This document shows, piece by piece, positions 61,690 through 64,000 of a stretch of 64,000 nt of DNA. Position 1 is the stretch's first letter. Each line of letters opens with the position of its first letter. Source of the stretch: Megamerina dolium (taxonomy: Eukaryota; Arthropoda; Insecta; Diptera; Megamerinidae). The position numbers were made by a program, and so were the translations under genes. The DNA lies in NCBI GenBank assembly GCA_963854835.1, contig OY978527.1:22749557-22813556 (forward strand), written 5' to 3'. Under the pieces are notes generated by a model. It searched no databases, had not been told where the DNA came from, and worked only from the letters and a program-made list of their open reading frames with translations.

Positions 61690-62847
61690 ATGAGTGAAGC
61701 TCCTGTCGAGTTCAGTGATATAATTGAATATGATATAAGCGCAATACGTGATGAAGCCGTAGAAAGCAAAAGCCCTGTAATCATACACGAATATATTACA
61801 CGAATACCTAAACAACAAGAAGCAGATGAAGTAAACCAGATAAATTCTGAGCATCATTATAAGATGGAAGAACACGATAAAGACGAAGACCAGCAGAGCT
61901 CACGTAAAAACGATAGTCATAAGCGTTTCTTGCTTTTCGACAATCTCGTAGCCGAGATTGTAGACTATGATGGGGAAGATGGCGCTCCAATTGTAGAATT
62001 CTCTTTGTGTGCAAACGAACAAGATGAAGAGGAGCTACCTGTTGAATGTGGCATTTGTCCTGATGTAATGCCCAAGGCACTACTGGACAGTCATGTAAAG
62101 ACCCATATCAAGCCTGGTACTAAAAGATTCGTGTGCATTTATTGCGAAGAAAATTTCGTATCGCGTGCCTATGCAGCCGGTCATGCTCGTCGCCACATGG
62201 GCATACGACCATATGTGTGTGCACCCTGTAAAATATATTACTGCACCAAGCAAGATCTCCGTGTACATCAACTGCGGCGTCATTCAGCAAAGGAGCACAT
62301 TTGTGAAAAATGTGGCAAAACATTTTCACAATACACGTGTTTAAAAAATCATAACACGCTTGTACATGAACAGATACGTCGTTTCGAATGCGAATACTGT
62401 GGTAAACGCTTTTTAAGGAATTATGCCAAAAAGGAGCATGTACGCAATGTACATTTGGGTGATCGACGTCCGCTAGATTGCCCATTTTGTGACTTACGTT
62501 TCAAGGACACGCACAAATTAGCACAGCATCGTAAGGAAAATCATTTACATCAATCACAGTTTGAATGTCGTGCATGTGGAATGGAATTTACAAATATTGA
62601 CTTCTTTGATGCACATCGACGTTCTTTACAGTGCCGTAAAAAATATAAGCAAATTGAAGAGGACCTACATGAAAAACTGAAGCAGGAGCAAGAAATTGAA
62701 AATGAACAAGAAGAACACGCACAGGAATCACAGCAACTTAATTTATATAATATAATTAATGATGTGGTTGAAGATGATGAGTCCATAAAGGATGAAGATG
62801 TCGCTAAAGAGGAAATTCTATACGAAATTTCAGTTGACAATTTATGA
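61690..62847 (+). CDS. C2H2 zinc-finger protein, seven fingers, host gene
   Basis: A single-exon frame of 385 codons with stop TGA at 62845. The N-terminal 115 residues are acidic and lack a ZAD. Fingers by their ligands: 1 C120/C123/H135/H139; 2 C149/C152/H165/H169; 3 C177/C180/H193/H198; 4 C205/C208/H221/H226; 5 C234/C237/H250/H255; 6 C264/C267/H280/H285; 7 C293/C296/H309/C315, the last being C2HC. Linkers are mostly not the TGEKP type (for example GIRPYVC, GDRRPLDC). The C-terminal 70 residues are Glu/Gln-rich and probably helical. It is likely a nuclear DNA-binding transcription factor; the target is unknown and I recognise no specific orthologue. Base use is unlike the neighbouring elements and there is no lesion. 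Confidence 0.93.
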   Translation: MSEAPVEFSDIIEYDISAIRDEAVESKSPVIIHEYITRIPKQQEADEVNQINSEHHYKMEEHDKDEDQQSSRKNDSHKRFLLFDNLVAEIVDYDGEDGAPIVEFSLCANEQDEEELPVECGICPDVMPKALLDSHVKTHIKPGTKRFVCIYCEENFVSRAYAAGHARRHMGIRPYVCAPCKIYYCTKQDLRVHQLRRHSAKEHICEKCGKTFSQYTCLKNHNTLVHEQIRRFECEYCGKRFLRNYAKKEHVRNVHLGDRRPLDCPFCDLRFKDTHKLAQHRKENHLHQSQFECRACGMEFTNIDFFDAHRRSLQCRKKYKQIEEDLHEKLKQEQEIENEQEEHAQESQQLNLYNIINDVVEDDESIKDEDVAKEEILYEISVDNL

Positions 62848-62901
62848 ATATATTCTATTTTTTAACTACTGTAATATCTATATTCCATTATTTACCGCAT
62901 T

Positions 62902-62907
62902 AATAAA
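62902..62907 (+). terminator. Polyadenylation signal of the zinc-finger gene
   Basis: AATAAA lies 55 bases after the stop codon in AT-rich sequence, a normal distance for a short fly 3' UTR. Confidence 0.65.
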
Positions 62908-63451
62908 CATTATAGTGTCACTAATTACCCTAGGTTTGTTCACGAACATCAAATTATTAAGAATTTTTAATTTTTATTAGTTTTGACTGGAAAAGTGTTC
63001 ACGTACTTGAAAAATTTGCAACGAGAGCATAAAAAATAAGAAAAAGGCAGCATCATTTACAGCATAAGGAAAAACAAATGTCAAAATAAATCGGTTTGGT
63101 ATACTTGATAATTTTTACCGGTTTTCGGTTCTTGTCAAGGAACCGTGCTTGGGCACGGCAAATGATTGATATTGACACTAATGTCAAATACATACACATG
63201 GGTCTGTAAATTTTTTACAGTAGACTGTCAGCTGCCTTTAACGTTATCGTGCACAAGGATAACAAAATATACGTAATTTTTGTTTTTGTTCTAGTGCTAC
63301 TAACTGTACAATCTACCTTGGATCACGTACTTTTTCCATGATATAAATACAAAGATAGTTACACTCGCTCTTTTTGTCGGCATTTTAATTACTTGAAATT
63401 TTGCTTCAAATTTTGACGACCATTCAAAGTGAAATATTAATACTATAATCT
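62908..63451. other. Intergenic, nothing recognised
   Basis: AT-rich spacer between the zinc-finger gene and an RTE LINE. It includes ACCGGTTTTCGGTTC and GTGCTTGGGCACG motifs, but no gene or known repeat. Confidence 0.5.
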
Positions 63452-64000
63452 GTTTACTTCCCGTGTGGAGTTGCTTGTCTCCCATCGGACGCGTCCCCAG
63501 GTGGCGGATAGGTGAACGCCCGGCTGTTATGCAGGGTAGGTGGGAAATAAAATACCACCTGCTTGGAGGTGAAGATAGCAACCCTATCACCAAGGCAGGA
63601 ATGCTAGCAACCTACTTGCTTGAAATTCACCATGCTAACGAATCGTCAATTATACAGCCTCGGACTAAGGACTAAGATAGGATTTTGGAATATAAAAACA
63701 TTGAAAGACACCGACACCGCACCAAATATGAACTCAAGATTTTTTCAGGCCGAACTCGAGATGTTACGCTTTGTCAAAACAATACTTTGTCTAAGTGAAA
63801 TAAGGTGGACTAGCTCTGGTGAATTCCAATCTCCCAACGGGCACACCACTCTTATGTACTCTGGCAAGTCACAAAGCAGCAAGCATGAATCTGGAGTTGG
63901 GATCCTTTTGAGACAGGATGCTATGCTCCAGTGGACGGCGCCACTGATGACTAAAAAGACAACTTTTATAGTCAACTAAATGTAGCTTACGACGATTTTT
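63452..64000 (+). mobile_element. RTE-type LINE, 5' region, runs off the window (Rte-3)
   Basis: A GC-richer leader (63460-63620; GTGTGGAGTTGCTTGTCTCC, CCCCAGGTGGCGGATAGGTG) precedes the endonuclease N-terminus: ATG at 63632, LRTKIGFWNIKTLKDTDTAP, ILCLSEIRWTSSGEF and NGHTTLMYSGKSQSSKHESG. Near 63950 a deletion and shift lead to FYSQLNVAYDDF, which is late endonuclease sequence, so the domain has lost its middle. The leader is typical of full-length insect RTE copies as I remember them. It is a different subfamily from Rte-1 and Rte-2. Confidence 0.82.

Noticed and set aside
63460..63560. HDV-like self-cleaving ribozyme in the Rte-3 leader
   Set aside because: Some insect RTE and R2 elements carry one, and the GC-rich leader made me look. 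I could not lay out the nested double-pseudoknot helices convincingly by eye.
1..64000. CRISPR arrays, bacterial operons or rDNA-targeted R1/R2 insertions
   Set aside because: No regular short-spaced repeats, no Shine-Dalgarno-led gene chains and no 28S flanks around any LINE.

Overview
This window is eukaryotic, most likely from a dipteran insect. It is AT-rich with a C+A-rich Kozak context at its one clear gene. It carries Jockey-, LOA/I- and RTE-type non-LTR retrotransposons, Gypsy LTR elements, mariner and PIF/Harbinger, an assemblage typical of fly genomes. A tephritid fruit fly is my best guess, but that is inference from element families, not proof. I see no rRNA, tRNA, CRISPR or bacterial-type operon.

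Almost everything is mobile DNA, mostly dead and nested. Region by region: 1-2944 is a minus-strand Gypsy copy (Gyp-L) split by a PIF/Harbinger element. 3121-4675 is a 5'-truncated Jockey LINE (Joc-1) with a 10-bp target-site duplication (TSD). 5238-15655 is a three-layer nest: a minus-strand LOA-like LINE (Loa-M) is split by a plus-strand LOA-like LINE (Loa-P, 11-bp TSD), which is split by a minus-strand Jockey LINE (Joc-2, 8-bp TSD). 15.7-18.4 kb holds a decayed transposase-type gene and a DUF4806-like piece, separated by an RTE fragment (Rte-1). 18661-25540 is another LOA-like LINE (Loa-Q) split by an I-group LINE (Line-I, 9-bp TSD). Then come a BEL/Pao gag scrap, Joc-3, and a mariner (29052-30285). 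30.3-33.7 kb has nothing I recognise. 33.7-36.7 kb holds remnants of two Gypsy families.

36.7-42.1 kb is a mariner fragment followed by the best-preserved LOA-like LINE (Loa-N). An AT microsatellite, a minus-strand RTE (Rte-2) and a long Jockey element (Joc-4, 44.6-49.3 kb) follow. 49.5-61.3 kb is a tandem array of three related Gypsy copies (Gyp-A, -B, -C), broken by Harbinger-type ends and a foldback element. Gyp-C keeps a fully open pol frame. 61690-62847 is the one convincing host gene, an intronless protein with seven zinc fingers. The window ends in the 5' part of another RTE LINE (Rte-3).

The elements are parasites rather than a pathway. The most interesting points are: a well-phased candidate -1 frameshift signal (GTTAAAC, 6-nt spacer, 11-bp stem-loop) between gag and pol of the Gypsy family; several long open polymerase frames that have lost exactly one catalytic motif; ATGA stop/start coupling in Jockey elements; and a layered insertion history readable from TSDs. 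Mixed-orientation nested debris of this kind is what piRNA clusters look like, which small-RNA data could test. Element names are my own labels. Boundaries marked by a TSD are exact; others are good to roughly 10-50 bases.
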